Shown here: piece by piece, positions 26,835 through 36,447 of the stretch
How positions within the stretch are numbered: position 1 is the first letter of the stretch
How the letters are laid out: each line of letters begins with the position of its first letter
From: Marinilongibacter aquaticus
GTDB taxonomy: Bacteria; Bacteroidota; Bacteroidia; Cytophagales; Spirosomataceae
Assembly (NCBI RefSeq): GCF_020149935.1
Contig: NZ_CP083757.1
Location: forward strand, 2,319,501-2,383,500
Reading direction: 5' to 3'
Length of the DNA: 64,000 bases
Notes under the pieces: generated by a model
What the model saw: only the letters and a program-made list of their open reading frames with translations
Database searches by the model: none
Told to the model about the DNA's origin: nothing
Translations under genes and position numbers: made by a program

Positions 26835-26865
26835 TCTTCCGAATAGTCTAAACTCGCAAATCAAA

Positions 26866-29800
26866 CTACTTTATAACTTTCATCGTTCCGTTCATCAATC
26901 TCCAGTGGCCAGGAAAAGTACATACGAAGGGGTAATCGCCCGTCTTGCTCGGGGCTTTGAATACCAACCTGTAGGTTTGGTCTGGATTGATCAAAGGCGT
27001 GGAAAACAAGACCTCTGGAATTTCGGGTACATAGTTTTTCTCTGCAGCCTTTTCATCGGTAATCATTTTGTCGGCGGCCGCTCCCACTTTTTCCATACTG
27101 CCCTGCTGGCCAATCACTAAATTGTGTTGCATGGCATCGGGGTTCGAAATCACCAATTCCACTGTTTGCCCGGCCTTCACGGTGAATTCCTTCAGGTCGA
27201 ATTTCATGGCTTCTCGCACCGTCATGATCTTGATCACCTTGCGGTTTGGATCTTCTGCCGAATCATCGATCAGGCCCCAAGCACGTTGCAAGTTTCTCAA
27301 ATCTTCATTCGGCGGCAAGCCCGTCACAAAATCCTTATCGGCCGCGGAAAGCGACACATTTTTCAATTTATAATTCCAGCCATCGGCCAATGCCTTGTAC
27401 ACCATTGCTTTGCCCGTTTCATTCATTTCCTGAGCTGTCTTGATCACAGCGATTACCGCTTGGGGATCATCCAACGAACTGTACGAACGCAGGGCTTTTT
27501 GCAAGGCATAGCTCTGCATACTTTGCGGCGTGCTGAAAGTCAATTTCACCGCTTTGGTGTTGTTCGATTTGTCACTTTCTTTCAGCGTATTGGCTTTATC
27601 AACCGTAACCGTCAAATCGTACTCTCCGGGCTTATCCGTATAGAATCTCAAATCGCCCGTCCATGGGCCGTTTGTGCCTTTTGCAATGGAAGCTGTTTCG
27701 CCAGATTTCAAACCGTCCTTGAACACATGGCTTACCTGATCGATCAACAGGCCTTCTCCGGCAAAGCGGATATCCAAAGGAAGAACAATACCCGCAGGCA
27801 AGTCTTCTTTACCCTGATTTTTCACTTTCACAGTTAAGCCTACTCGCTCTTGCACCTCGGGATTCCGCGTGCTCAAATCCAAGCTCTCGATCACCAAATC
27901 CAAACCCTCAGACATTTGATTTTGTGCCTGATCCGTTTCGTGCATGGTATGGTGGGCATGATTCATTTGAGCCTTCGAATTTGCCGAAAGCTTTACTTCC
28001 TCAGCCAATACCTTTTGCATCAATTTCGCATTGTTGGCCGTCAGCACACAAGCAAAGGCATCGGGCAACCAACGGTCCGAAACTTCATTCGACTCTTTCA
28101 AACGAGCCAAAACAGCGTTTTCCGCCGTTTTATCCAATGGCGATTCCGACAACACCAAGAGAGCATTGAGCACCACCAATGGTTCTTTATCGTGCAGCAA
28201 ATCGTTATCCAAAATCCTTTTTACAGAAGCGGCCGTAAAGTCCGATGCCTTCATGGCGTTTTTACGCACATCGGCGTTCGGATGTTTCACGGCAATATTC
28301 ATGATGTCGCCCGAAAGAGCACCCAAACCTTTGAGTGTCCAAAGAGCGTGAATCGCCGGAGCGTTTATGCCAATTTCATCGGTATTGTTTTGTCTTAAAA
28401 TCGCCACCAATTGCGGCACTACGTCGGTTTTGCCGCGTTCTACGAGCAAACGTTGTGCATTCATTCTCCAAAACATGTTGTCGCTCTTCAAAGCCAACAA
28501 CAGTCCTTGGGCATTGTCCTTCGACAAAGCCATGGGCTTGTATTCAGGAGCCTGCTTGTAACTTACGCGGTAAATTCGGCCGTGTGTAAAATCTCTCAAA
28601 TTGGTCTCGTAGGCATTTCCCTGCCCATTGTCAAAACCCTTTGGAGTGGGGTTATGCTGAATGATAAAGCTGTACCAATCGGCCACCCAAACGGCCCCGT
28701 CGGGACCAACCTGTGAAAACACAGGCGAGAACCACTCATCGGCACCTGCCATGAGGTTAAAGCTTTCTTTGTCGCTGAAATCCGTACCGTTTTTCACCAT
28801 TCTGTTTTGGTGCAGAATGTGGCCTGTGGGTTCAGACACAAAAGCCACCTGATTCCAATATGACTTTGGAAAAGACCGAGCGGTATAGAAATTATGCCCA
28901 GAAGCCGCCGTAAAACCACCAAATACATCCACTTGCCTTACTTTCTCTGTAATGGGTTTCATATCACGGTGCGTATCCGTGCTTCGGCTTCCGTTGTCTA
29001 CGCGGTGCTTTGAATTGTAAAAAGCATGCGGAATGGCCATATACCATCCGTGGGAGTTGTTGGCGGTAGAACCAAACACATCGTTGGTTTCATTGAAAGC
29101 CATTCCCCAGGTGTTGTTCGAAGTGCTGGTCATCCATTCCAATTTGCTGCCATCCGGCTTGAAACGGAAAAAAGCTTGACCGAAATTGAGCGAATCAGAC
29201 TCGGGTGTTTTTCCTTTAAAACCACTGTAGCCCACACAGCCCCAAATCCAGTTGTCAAACCCATAATGCAAATTCGATGGGCCTGCATGCGTATCAAAAG
29301 TACCGAAGCCTTCGATCAAGGTTTTACGCATATCGGCTTTGCCATCGCCATCGGTATCTTTCAAAAAGACAATTTCTGGAGCCTGCGTAACGATAATTCC
29401 GCCATTGGCGAAAACCATACCCGTAGGAATACTTAAGCCTTCGGCAAATCGCGTAAACTTATCGGCTTTACCGTCGCCATCGGTATCCTCGCAGCGAAGA
29501 ATATAATCGCTTCCGCCATTCGGTTTTCTTTCATTCGGATAGTCCTTGGTAATCAAGGCATACAGACGCCCTTTTTCATCCCAAGCCAAAGCAATGGGGT
29601 GCATCACATCGGGCTCATGGGCAAAAAGTTCGAGGTTGAAATCTACCGGTACCTGAATGTGTTTCACCGACTCTTCGGGCGATAGCGGCAATTGCTGCAT
29701 TTGCTTTCCCGGGCGTTGCTCATAATTTGGCAAATGGGCCCCTTTGTATTGAAAAGGTTGCGGATTTCTTGCCTCAAAAGCCGCTCGAGCCTTGTCGTCA

Positions 29801-30498
29801 ACAGCCCAAAGAATGGCGTTGTAGATCAAATCTTGAAAACCTTGTTTTCCCCAAGTTCGCTCATCATGCCCGTATGCGGTATAAAAAACCTTCCCTTTGC
29901 CGTAATTCCTAACCCACGTATAAGGCTCTTCCTTTACACCCGGTTTGTCCTTGGCCTGATCGGCCTTTATATCCCGTACCGCCAAAACCGTATTGTCGGG
30001 CTGCAAAGCCGTATGCAAATAGGTTTCGTCGTAAGCGGTAAAAGGCGAAAGCCCTTTCATTATAGGATGGTTCGGCATAACTGTTTTGGTGCGAATGGAA
30101 TCCATGGTGTGCCTCCAAAACTGGCCGCCCACCATTTTTACATATTCTGGCGAATTCCGAAAGCAGTACGATGCACAGTGAATGGGCAAAAGGGCTTTGC
30201 CCGAAGCCACGTATTCGAGAAGTGCTTTTTCTGCCGAAGGCGTGATCTCATCGTAATTGGCATAGATCATCACTCCATCATATTTGTTCAGGTTCTCGGC
30301 ATTGAGGTCGTCCAAACGATCGGTATAGGTAAAATTGACACCCTTTGGCCCCAAGGCCGCCATGATGATGGGTACACGTTCAATAGGTTTGTGGTGACTC
30401 ACTGAATCACCAAGAAATAAGATTTCGATGCGGCGACCTTTTTGGGCTTCCGCATGAAATGCTAGAAAAGTGAGGGCTATTAGAAAAATCCGTTTCAT
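26866..30498 (-). CDS. secreted multidomain protein: ThuA domain, PVC-type dehydrogenase propeller, HEAT-like and CARDB-like segments, C-terminal cupredoxin
   Basis: 1210 residues from the ATG at 30498 (MKRIFLIALTFLAFHAEAQ, a clean signal peptide; an ATG six codons upstream is also open). Domains in order: ThuA/glutamine-amidotransferase-like (~20-250, RIEILFLGDSVSHHK to YNAILWAVDD); a glucose-dehydrogenase/PVC 'membrane-bound dehydrogenase' propeller (~285-640) with Ca-binding-like DTDGDGKAD repeats; helical HEAT-type repeats (~690-830); a CARDB-like Ig domain (~865-985, VGLTVKVKNQGKEDLPAG); and a cupredoxin (~1080-1210). The cupredoxin has type-1 copper ligands in azurin spacing: His ~1125, Cys ~1193, His ~1198, Met ~1202. 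No CxxCH haem motif is present, although many relatives carry a cytochrome c domain. It is probably a periplasmic sugar oxidoreductase that passes electrons through copper. That function is inferred. Confidence 0.82.
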   Translation of the reverse strand: MKRIFLIALTFLAFHAEAQKGRRIEILFLGDSVSHHKPIERVPIIMAALGPKGVNFTYTDRLDDLNAENLNKYDGVMIYANYDEITPSAEKALLEYVASGKALLPIHCASYCFRNSPEYVKMVGGQFWRHTMDSIRTKTVMPNHPIMKGLSPFTAYDETYLHTALQPDNTVLAVRDIKADQAKDKPGVKEEPYTWVRNYGKGKVFYTAYGHDERTWGKQGFQDLIYNAILWAVDDKARAAFEARNPQPFQYKGAHLPNYEQRPGKQMQQLPLSPEESVKHIQVPVDFNLELFAHEPDVMHPIALAWDEKGRLYALITKDYPNERKPNGGSDYILRCEDTDGDGKADKFTRFAEGLSIPTGMVFANGGIIVTQAPEIVFLKDTDGDGKADMRKTLIEGFGTFDTHAGPSNLHYGFDNWIWGCVGYSGFKGKTPESDSLNFGQAFFRFKPDGSKLEWMTSTSNNTWGMAFNETNDVFGSTANNSHGWYMAIPHAFYNSKHRVDNGSRSTDTHRDMKPITEKVRQVDVFGGFTAASGHNFYTARSFPKSYWNQVAFVSEPTGHILHQNRMVKNGTDFSDKESFNLMAGADEWFSPVFSQVGPDGAVWVADWYSFIIQHNPTPKGFDNGQGNAYETNLRDFTHGRIYRVSYKQAPEYKPMALSKDNAQGLLLALKSDNMFWRMNAQRLLVERGKTDVVPQLVAILRQNNTDEIGINAPAIHALWTLKGLGALSGDIMNIAVKHPNADVRKNAMKASDFTAASVKRILDNDLLHDKEPLVVLNALLVLSESPLDKTAENAVLARLKESNEVSDRWLPDAFACVLTANNAKLMQKVLAEEVKLSANSKAQMNHAHHTMHETDQAQNQMSEGLDLVIESLDLSTRNPEVQERVGLTVKVKNQGKEDLPAGIVLPLDIRFAGEGLLIDQVSHVFKDGLKSGETASIAKGTNGPWTGDLRFYTDKPGEYDLTVTVDKANTLKESDKSNNTKAVKLTFSTPQSMQSYALQKALRSYSSLDDPQAVIAVIKTAQEMNETGKAMVYKALADGWNYKLKNVSLSAADKDFVTGLPPNEDLRNLQRAWGLIDDSAEDPNRKVIKIMTVREAMKFDLKEFTVKAGQTVELVISNPDAMQHNLVIGQQGSMEKVGAAADKMITDEKAAEKNYVPEIPEVLFSTPLINPDQTYRLVFKAPSKTGDYPFVCTFPGHWRLMNGTMKVIK

Positions 30499-30532
30499 TA
30501 GATGTATTTTTTTCATTCGAAAAATTCCGAAA

Positions 30533-31648
30533 TCAGAATTCGGGCAAGTAAATAATTTCTCCTCCCTTCATGGCCGATTCATGAGCCAATATGCCAACGG
30601 AAGTCCAGTTTGCCGACTGCGATGCATTCGGAAACGGTTCGCGGTCTTCTACCAAAGCCGAAACAAACTCATGCACAAGGTGTGGGTGCGATCCGCCATG
30701 TCCAGCACCTTGCGTAAAGCTTAGGTGCTCGTTGCTGTCAAGATCATATACGCCTTGGGTGGTAAAATCTTGAATTTCTTCGGGTAAGAGATGAGCATAA
30801 TCCGGCACGGTCACTTTCTCTGGAATTTCCGGCTCGGGCTTTTTGGCGGTATGCAACACATGTTCTTCGTCTTCGATCAATGTCCACTCGAAAGACTTTT
30901 TGCTTCCGTACACTTCAAAACTTTCGCGGTATTGCCGGGCCACATCAAAGAGTGAGCGGTAAACAATCGCACTCAAATCACTGTTTTTAAATTTGATATG
31001 TGCGGATTCAATAGCAAAGGGCGAATTGTGTATTTGGGCCAATTCTTCACGAATGGTTCCCGAGCCAAAACAAGACACATATTCCGCTTCCAGCTTCAAA
31101 AGACCCGTTACAGGCCCTACGCAGTGCGTGGCATAGTGCATCGGCGGCAATCCTGGCCAATAATCTGGCCATCCGTCCATGTCTTGCTGATGCGAAGCTT
31201 TCAGAAACTGCACCTTGCCCAATTCTCCCTTTTCATACAATTCTTTCACGTACAAAAATTCGCGGGCATACACCACGGTTTCCATCATCATGTATTTCAA
31301 ACCCGTTTCTTTGCACAGGTCTACAATTTTCTGGCAATCTTCCACCGAAGTGGCCATCGGTACCGTACAGGCCACATGCTTGCCTGCCCGAAGTGCCTTC
31401 AAAGTTTGCTCGGCATGATTCGGAATGGGCGTATTGATGTGCACCGCATCGATATTCGGGTCTTTCAAAAGCTCATCGTAATCGCTGTACCGTACATCCA
31501 CGCCAAATGCATCGCCCACGGCATTCAACTTCTCCTCGTTTCGTTGGCAAATGGCATACATATTGGCCTGGGGGTGCCGCTTATAAATGGGTATAAACTC
31601 GGCTCCGAAACCTAAACCGACTATCGCAATATTGACGGATTTTGACAT
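30533..31648 (-). CDS. Gfo/Idh/MocA-family NAD(P)-dependent oxidoreductase
   Basis: 371 residues. The N-terminal Rossmann fold has VNIAIVGLGFGAEFIPIY. NTPIPNHAEQTLKALRAGKHV and CTVPMATSVEDCQKI are the usual second and third blocks, although the common EKP lysine motif is replaced by CTVPMA. The C-terminal half is the alpha/beta catalytic domain with histidines (SHQQDMDGWPDYWPG, then HYATHCVGPV). The family oxidises or reduces sugars and cyclitols. No signal peptide is visible. It is 19 bp downstream of the TIM-barrel epimerase gene and followed by the ThuA/cupredoxin gene, so the three form an oxidation/isomerisation set. The changed lysine motif is worth checking before assuming dehydrogenase activity. 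Confidence 0.87.
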   Translation of the reverse strand: MSKSVNIAIVGLGFGAEFIPIYKRHPQANMYAICQRNEEKLNAVGDAFGVDVRYSDYDELLKDPNIDAVHINTPIPNHAEQTLKALRAGKHVACTVPMATSVEDCQKIVDLCKETGLKYMMMETVVYAREFLYVKELYEKGELGKVQFLKASHQQDMDGWPDYWPGLPPMHYATHCVGPVTGLLKLEAEYVSCFGSGTIREELAQIHNSPFAIESAHIKFKNSDLSAIVYRSLFDVARQYRESFEVYGSKKSFEWTLIEDEEHVLHTAKKPEPEIPEKVTVPDYAHLLPEEIQDFTTQGVYDLDSNEHLSFTQGAGHGGSHPHLVHEFVSALVEDREPFPNASQSANWTSVGILAHESAMKGGEIIYLPEF

Positions 31649-31667
31649 AAAAAAGACTTATTAAGGT

Positions 31668-32543
31668 TTAAATTTTATTCATTCCCTCCAAAGACACTCC
31701 TTCCTTCATTTCGGCCAAAAGCCCCTTGAGATAGGTATAACTTTCTTGGATCAACTGTGTTTCAGAATCAAACATTTTTCGCCAGATATTGGCCGCACTC
31801 AGTTTTGTGCTGAAGGCTTCGATACTCAACATCCCCTCGTAACCGATTTGATCCAAGGCAATCAACACTTCTTTGATGCGGTTATGCCCCGCACCCAAAA
31901 TGCCCCTATCGTTTTCCGAAAGCTGTACATGCACCAAACGCTCCTTCATCCTCCCCAGAGCTTCGCCCATGCTCTTCTCTTCGATATTCGCATGAAAAGT
32001 ATCGAACATCAGTTGACAAGCCGGATGATTCACTGTATCGGCCAAAGACATTAATTCGTCGGTACTGGTCGCCAAGTAGCTCTCAAACCTATTGAGGTAC
32101 TCCAAGCCCAGTACAATGCCCAATTTCTGGGCATGTTCCGACAACTCCCAAAGCCCTTCACGGGCCCATTCAAGTTCTTGGGCAGAAGGAGCCACGCCCG
32201 AAAACACACCCAAAGCCGAGTGAAACGGCCCTGTGAGAAAGGATGAACCAAGCACTTTGCCGCAGTCTAAAGCCCTCTTGTTTCGGGCAATTGTCTCCTT
32301 TCTTTCCTTGGGATCGGCACTGATCAGGCTCTCTCCTGGCCCATTGATTGTTACCGCCACGCGATCCAGACCCAAGTCATCGAGCACGGTTCGCCATGCC
32401 TGCCACTTGTCGGGATCGGTGTCGAAGATTGGCACCTCTACAGCATCGTATCCAATGCCTTTGATTTGCTCCAAAATGGGAAACAGAGAAGTATCCATCT
32501 CTGCTCCCCACAGCAAAAGATTCATGCCAATTTTATTGTTCAT
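31668..32543 (-). CDS. sugar phosphate isomerase/epimerase (xylose-isomerase-like TIM barrel)
   Basis: 291 residues of an AP-endonuclease-2/xylose-isomerase-like barrel, closest in feel to D-tagatose/D-psicose 3-epimerases. Metal and substrate residues are in VLGLEYLNRFESYLATS (Glu), CQLMFDTFHANIEEKS (Asp, His), LVHVQLSENDRGILGAGH (His/Glu) and GYEGMLSIEAFS (Glu). It should epimerise a ketose at C3 or a related centre in the cytoplasm. It is the first gene of the second minus-strand group and is divergent from the AraC paralogue at 32712. Confidence 0.85.
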   Translation of the reverse strand: MNNKIGMNLLLWGAEMDTSLFPILEQIKGIGYDAVEVPIFDTDPDKWQAWRTVLDDLGLDRVAVTINGPGESLISADPKERKETIARNKRALDCGKVLGSSFLTGPFHSALGVFSGVAPSAQELEWAREGLWELSEHAQKLGIVLGLEYLNRFESYLATSTDELMSLADTVNHPACQLMFDTFHANIEEKSMGEALGRMKERLVHVQLSENDRGILGAGHNRIKEVLIALDQIGYEGMLSIEAFSTKLSAANIWRKMFDSETQLIQESYTYLKGLLAEMKEGVSLEGMNKI

Positions 32544-32620
32544 TATTATAGAATAGGTTATAGATTATGAAAGCCACAAACTAATTATAGTACAATATTA
32601 TACACATTAAAGTCAATTTT

Positions 32621-32690
32621 TTACCTCTGAATTACCCAATCGTGACTAAATATTAACAAGTAATTTTTCATATCTAGCAAAAAGAGGTAA
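32621..32690. promoter_or_regulatory. paired candidate regulator sites in the divergent epimerase/AraC promoter region
   Basis: TTACCTCT at 32621-32628 and AGAGGTAA at 32683-32690 are exact inverted copies, centred 62 bp apart (about six helical turns), between the divergent genes starting at 32543 and 32712. The layout suits looping by an AraC-type regulator. The assignment is inferred. Confidence 0.45.
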
Positions 32691-32711
32691 TTTTCAAGTA
32701 GTAACATACAA

Positions 32712-33587
32712 TTGAAGATGAAAGTCGCTTTAGAGAAACACATTGAAAGCCTAAACAGCTCGATAATTTTTCGGGACTTGATCGAACCCTATTTCGATCC
32801 GAACTGGCATTTTCACCCTCATTATCAATTGTTTACCGTATTAGAAGGTACAGGCACACGATTTGTGGGCGACAGCATCGAACACTTTGGCGTAGGCGAC
32901 ACCGTCTTTCTTGGCCCAGACATCCCCCACCTTTGGAGCAGCGACAAAGATTATTTTCAAGCCAATAGCGGCCTTAAAACACAGGGGCTCGTGCTCTATT
33001 TTACCGCAGATTTTTTGGGCGAATCGTTCTTTCAAAAGCCCGAAATGCATGCCATTGCCAATTTGATGGAAAAAAGCAAGCGTGGACTGAAGTACAAGGG
33101 CAAAACCAAAGACGTGCTGATCGAGAGTTTGATAAAAATGCGAAACCTTTGCGGCTTCGAATCCATTATTGAACTCTTGCAGCTTCTTCATTTTTTATCC
33201 AAAAGCCACGAATATGAGCACATTACAAGTATAAATTACCTCAATACTTTCAAAGTATCCGAAACCGAACGCATGCAAAAGGTACACGATTATGTGCTCC
33301 AGAATTTCAAAGACCCTATTCGTTTGGGCGATATGGCCCGAGAAGTAAACATGACCGAGCCGGCCTTTTGCCGCTATTTTAAAAAGAGAGCCAACAAAAC
33401 TTTCTCCGAATTCGTGAATGAAATTCGTATCGGGCACGCTTGCAAGCTACTGAAATCGGACGAACTGGCGGTTTCGCAAATTGCCTACGAATGCGGCTTC
33501 AATACCCTGTCGAATTTCAATGCACAGTTTAAGCGTTTCACCGACAAAACACCCAAAGAATACAAACAAGACATGCTCAACCTTTAG
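32712..33587 (+). CDS. AraC-family transcriptional regulator, cupin-type sensor domain (paralogue 2)
   Basis: 291 residues. The N-terminal cupin-like part has HFHPHYQLFTVLEGTGTRFVGDSI and GDTVFLGPDIPHLWSSD. The C-terminal double HTH starts near residue 200 with IRLGDMAREVNMTEPAFCRYFKK, then GHACKLL and YECGFNTLSNFNAQFKRF. It shares the same blocks as the regulator at 11120-12091 but lacks that protein's C-terminal tail. It is divergent from the epimerase gene, with a candidate pair of operator half-sites between them. The expected role is ligand-dependent activation of the epimerase/oxidoreductase/ThuA group. Its 3' end overlaps the convergent lipoprotein gene by 11 bp. Confidence 0.9.
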   Translation: MKMKVALEKHIESLNSSIIFRDLIEPYFDPNWHFHPHYQLFTVLEGTGTRFVGDSIEHFGVGDTVFLGPDIPHLWSSDKDYFQANSGLKTQGLVLYFTADFLGESFFQKPEMHAIANLMEKSKRGLKYKGKTKDVLIESLIKMRNLCGFESIIELLQLLHFLSKSHEYEHITSINYLNTFKVSETERMQKVHDYVLQNFKDPIRLGDMAREVNMTEPAFCRYFKKRANKTFSEFVNEIRIGHACKLLKSDELAVSQIAYECGFNTLSNFNAQFKRFTDKTPKEYKQDMLNL

Positions 33588-34152
33588 TCTTGAACTTATC
33601 CCAAAAGGAGCCCTTATTCTTTTGTCGCTTTCTTTTCTTAAAGAATTTTTTCAATCCGAAATACAGAAAAACGATTGCAGCCAGGCCAAACAAAGTAGCC
33701 AAAGAGCCCAAATTGGCAATGGCCAAGCCAATGGCTATTCCCAGAAAAAGCCCACCAGCAGTAAGGTTAGCTCCTGCTTTTCGCCAAATCCGACGATTTT
33801 GCCTTTTGCGTTTGGCTTTCAAACGTGGGTCCTGTTTAGGCGAAACCTTTTCCTCAGAGACTTTTTTCGCCTCTACGCTTTCTGTCTTTTTGAATTTGGG
33901 AATCTTTACGTGCTTGTCTTCGATATGCACCTGCCGAAAAACCACATGGGCCCGTTCAACCTTTCTGCTCTCACTTGGCTTTTCGACGGCCACGGGACTA
34001 AAAGCCCTTTTCGACATAAAATCCATTTTGGGCAAAACCTTCCTTTCCAAGCCCTGAACACGGAAGGGTTGAGAATCGTAAATGGGTGCATACTGCGATC
34101 GGCAGGAAAAAAGGGCTACACCAAGCCCCAAAAGCAAGAGTTTATTGTACAT
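33577..34152 (-). CDS. hypothetical basic lipoprotein with two C-terminal membrane spans
   Basis: 191 residues. The N-terminus (YNKLLLLGLGVALFSCRSQ) has a lipobox Cys at about residue 17. A proline- and lysine-rich linker follows (residues ~40-110). Two hydrophobic spans (ANLTAGGLFLGIAIGLAIANLG and LATLFGLAAIVFLYFGLKKFF) precede a very basic tail (KKRKRQKNKGSFWDKFKTKG). This pattern of lipobox, charged linker and paired C-terminal spans is common in Cytophagales proteins of unknown function. It lies downstream of clpX but a terminator separates the two, and its 3' end overlaps the convergent AraC gene. Confidence 0.7.
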   Translation of the reverse strand: MYNKLLLLGLGVALFSCRSQYAPIYDSQPFRVQGLERKVLPKMDFMSKRAFSPVAVEKPSESRKVERAHVVFRQVHIEDKHVKIPKFKKTESVEAKKVSEEKVSPKQDPRLKAKRKRQNRRIWRKAGANLTAGGLFLGIAIGLAIANLGSLATLFGLAAIVFLYFGLKKFFKKRKRQKNKGSFWDKFKTKG

Positions 34153-34159
34153 GGAAAAT

Positions 34160-34196
34160 AGAAAAGCGTTGAACAGTTTTCCTATCCAACGCTTTC
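34160..34196 (-). terminator. terminator after clpX
   Basis: AAAGCGTTG at 34163-34171 pairs with CAACGCTTT at 34187-34195. On the minus strand a T-rich tract follows. It lies between the clpX stop (34218) and the lipoprotein start. Confidence 0.7.
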
Positions 34197-34217
34197 GTAT
34201 CGATTTTTGATATTGAC

Positions 34218-35480
34218 CTAAGCCACTAATTTCAATTCATAAAAAGCCGATCGCTCAAAGTTTTGTTCGGCATATTGCTTAGTCACTACAAATTCGTCCA
34301 CATCTTCTTTCGATGGCAGCTCAAACATGGCATCCGTCAAAATTGCTTCGCATATCGAACGCAAACCACGGGCACCCAATTTGAATATCACCGCCTGATC
34401 CACAATATAGTCGATCGCCTCCTCTTCAAATTTAAGCTTGATCTTCTCCATACCGAACAGTTTTTCATACTGTTTCACCAAAGAATTTTTCGGTTCGGTA
34501 AGAATCCGCTTTAGGGTTTCGCGATCCAGAGGGTTCAGGTATGTCAACAAAGGCAAACGGCCGATCAACTCCGGAATAAGCCCGAAAGATTTGAGATCCT
34601 GCTGCGACACAAAACGCAATATATTGTCTCCCTTTTCTCGGAGAGCATCCATACGCTTATCGGTAGAAAAACCAATCGGTGCGGTGTTGATTCTTTTCGC
34701 AATGTGCCTTTCTATTCCATCGAAGGCTCCGCCACAAATGAAAAGAATATTTTGCGTATTCACTTTTTCCAAAGGCTGCTCGGGATGCTTACGTCCGCCT
34801 TGCGGAGGCACGCTGACAATCGAACCTTCCAAAAGTTTCAACAAACCTTGCTGCACACCTTCTCCGCTCACATCGCGGGTGATCGAAGGGTTATCCGATT
34901 TTCGGGCAATTTTATCTATTTCGTCAATGTAGACAATCCCCCTCTCGGCCAACTCCACATTGTAATCTGCCGCCTGCAACAAGCGACTTAAAATACTCTC
35001 CACATCTTCGCCCACATAGCCAGCTTCTGTAAGTACAGTGGCATCGGCAATCGCAAAAGGCACCTGCAACATTTTTGCAATGTTTCTGGCCAAATAGGTT
35101 TTACCCGTACCCGTTTCGCCCACCATGATAATGTTCGATTTTTCGATCACCACATCGTCGTCGCTCTCGGGTTGCATCAATCTTTTGTAATGATTGTAAA
35201 CCGCCACACTCAATACCTTCTTGGCTTCTTCTTGACCAATCACGTACTGATCGAGGTATTCTTTCAATTCAATTGGCGGTTTCAGGTCAAATTTGGGCAG
35301 CTCACTTTTCTTTCCCTTCTTTTTCTGCTTGGGGTTCACCCCGTACAATTCTTGTTGCACCAAATCGTGGCCCTGCACAATACAATGGTTGCAAATATGC
35401 CCTTCGGTACCAGAAAGCAACAAGTCAACTTCGTTCTTTTTACGCCCACAAAATGAACAAACTGGCTCTTTATATGCCAT
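34218..35480 (-). CDS. clpX: ATP-dependent Clp protease ATP-binding subunit
   Basis: 420 residues. The N-terminal C4 zinc-binding domain ([11 protein letters not shown], later CNHC) selects substrates and adaptors. The AAA+ core follows, with Walker A GETGTGKT near residue 118, Walker [11 protein letters not shown], pore-loop region YVGEDVES and sensor/arginine-finger regions in ELIGRLP and GARGLRS. ClpX unfolds tagged proteins and feeds them to ClpP. Order on the minus strand is tig, clpP, clpX, the classical arrangement. Confidence 0.98.
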   Translation of the reverse strand: MAYKEPVCSFCGRKKNEVDLLLSGTEGHICNHCIVQGHDLVQQELYGVNPKQKKKGKKSELPKFDLKPPIELKEYLDQYVIGQEEAKKVLSVAVYNHYKRLMQPESDDDVVIEKSNIIMVGETGTGKTYLARNIAKMLQVPFAIADATVLTEAGYVGEDVESILSRLLQAADYNVELAERGIVYIDEIDKIARKSDNPSITRDVSGEGVQQGLLKLLEGSIVSVPPQGGRKHPEQPLEKVNTQNILFICGGAFDGIERHIAKRINTAPIGFSTDKRMDALREKGDNILRFVSQQDLKSFGLIPELIGRLPLLTYLNPLDRETLKRILTEPKNSLVKQYEKLFGMEKIKLKFEEEAIDYIVDQAVIFKLGARGLRSICEAILTDAMFELPSKEDVDEFVVTKQYAEQNFERSAFYELKLVA

Positions 35481-35568
35481 TCTTCAAAAGTTTAAATGAG
35501 ATAGATACGTCTGTAAGTCGATCTTAGATCAAAAAAATGCATCCATCGTAAAATATTCTGCAAAGATA

Positions 35569-35597
35569 CGGCGAATTGCCCAAAGAACAATTCGCCG
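35569..35597 (-). terminator. stem-loop between clpP and clpX
   Basis: CGGCGAATTG at 35569-35578 pairs perfectly with CAATTCGCCG at 35588-35597 (9-nt loop). The T tract after it on the minus strand is short, so it may be a partial terminator or an mRNA-stabilising hairpin. Confidence 0.55.
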
Positions 35598-35624
35598 CAT
35601 CCCGCTCAAAACCATTGCTTCGTA

Positions 35625-36296
35625 TTAGTCTCTGTAGAGCACTTCGTCGATAAGGCCATACTCTTTCGCGGTTTCGGCCTTCATCCAATAGTCGCGATCA
35701 GAATCCTTCTCAATCTGCTTGAAGGTTTTGCCCGTATGTTTGGCCAAAATCTCATAAAGTTCTTTACGCAATTCAATAATTTGCTTCACGGTAATCTCCA
35801 TATCCGTCGATTGCCCTTGAGCCCCACCACTTGGTTGGTGAATCATCACACGTGCATGCGGCAAGGCCGAACGCTTGCCTTCTGCTCCACCGGCCAAAAG
35901 CACCGCACCCATAGAAGCCGCCAATGAAGTACAAATTGTGGCCACTTCTGGACGCACATATTGCATGGTATCGTACATACCCAAGCCCGCATACACCGAA
36001 CCGCCCGGGCTATTGATGTACATCAAAATATCTTTTTTCGCATCTACCGACTCGAGAAACAGCAACTGAGCCACCACAATATTGGCCACTTGCTCATCGA
36101 CTCCCGTGCCAAGAAATATGATCCGGTCCATGATCAAACGTGAAAACACATCGATGGCCGCAAATCGCATCGGACGCTCTTCAATAATATTGGGCGTCAT
36201 GTTCTGTACATTGTGCTTGAGGTAATCGTCTACGGTCAAGCCACTCAGGCCTTTATGATGCACCGCATATTTTCTGAATTCTTCTCCTAGGTTCAT
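35625..36296 (-). CDS. clpP: ATP-dependent Clp protease proteolytic subunit
   Basis: 223 residues, a serine protease that forms the double-heptamer degradation chamber. Signatures are [20 protein letters not shown], the oxyanion loop [15 protein letters not shown], catalytic Ser in [18 protein letters not shown], His in [17 protein letters not shown] and the Asp in [20 protein letters not shown]. There is an N-terminal extension of ~20 residues relative to E. coli, typical for the group. It lies between tig and clpX, with a stem-loop on the clpX side. Confidence 0.98.
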   Translation of the reverse strand: MNLGEEFRKYAVHHKGLSGLTVDDYLKHNVQNMTPNIIEERPMRFAAIDVFSRLIMDRIIFLGTGVDEQVANIVVAQLLFLESVDAKKDILMYINSPGGSVYAGLGMYDTMQYVRPEVATICTSLAASMGAVLLAGGAEGKRSALPHARVMIHQPSGGAQGQSTDMEITVKQIIELRKELYEILAKHTGKTFKQIEKDSDRDYWMKAETAKEYGLIDEVLYRD

Positions 36297-36399
36297 TTAT
36301 GTTTTGTTTTCTGATTTCAAGATTAAATATTTTCGAAATAGTAAACAAAAATGACAGGGGCGAGGTTCGAATATCGCTTCTGGCTCGGGGTAGGCCATA

Positions 36400-36430
36400 A
36401 AAAAAGCCGAGGCAAAACCTCGGCTTATCA
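36400..36430 (-). terminator. terminator after tig
   Basis: AAGCCGAGG at 36404-36412 pairs with CCTCGGCTT at 36418-36426; on the minus strand T7 follows. It shows that tig can be terminated before clpP, whose start lies about 100 bp further on. Confidence 0.9.
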
Positions 36431-36447
36431 TTTCTTATACGCTCAGC

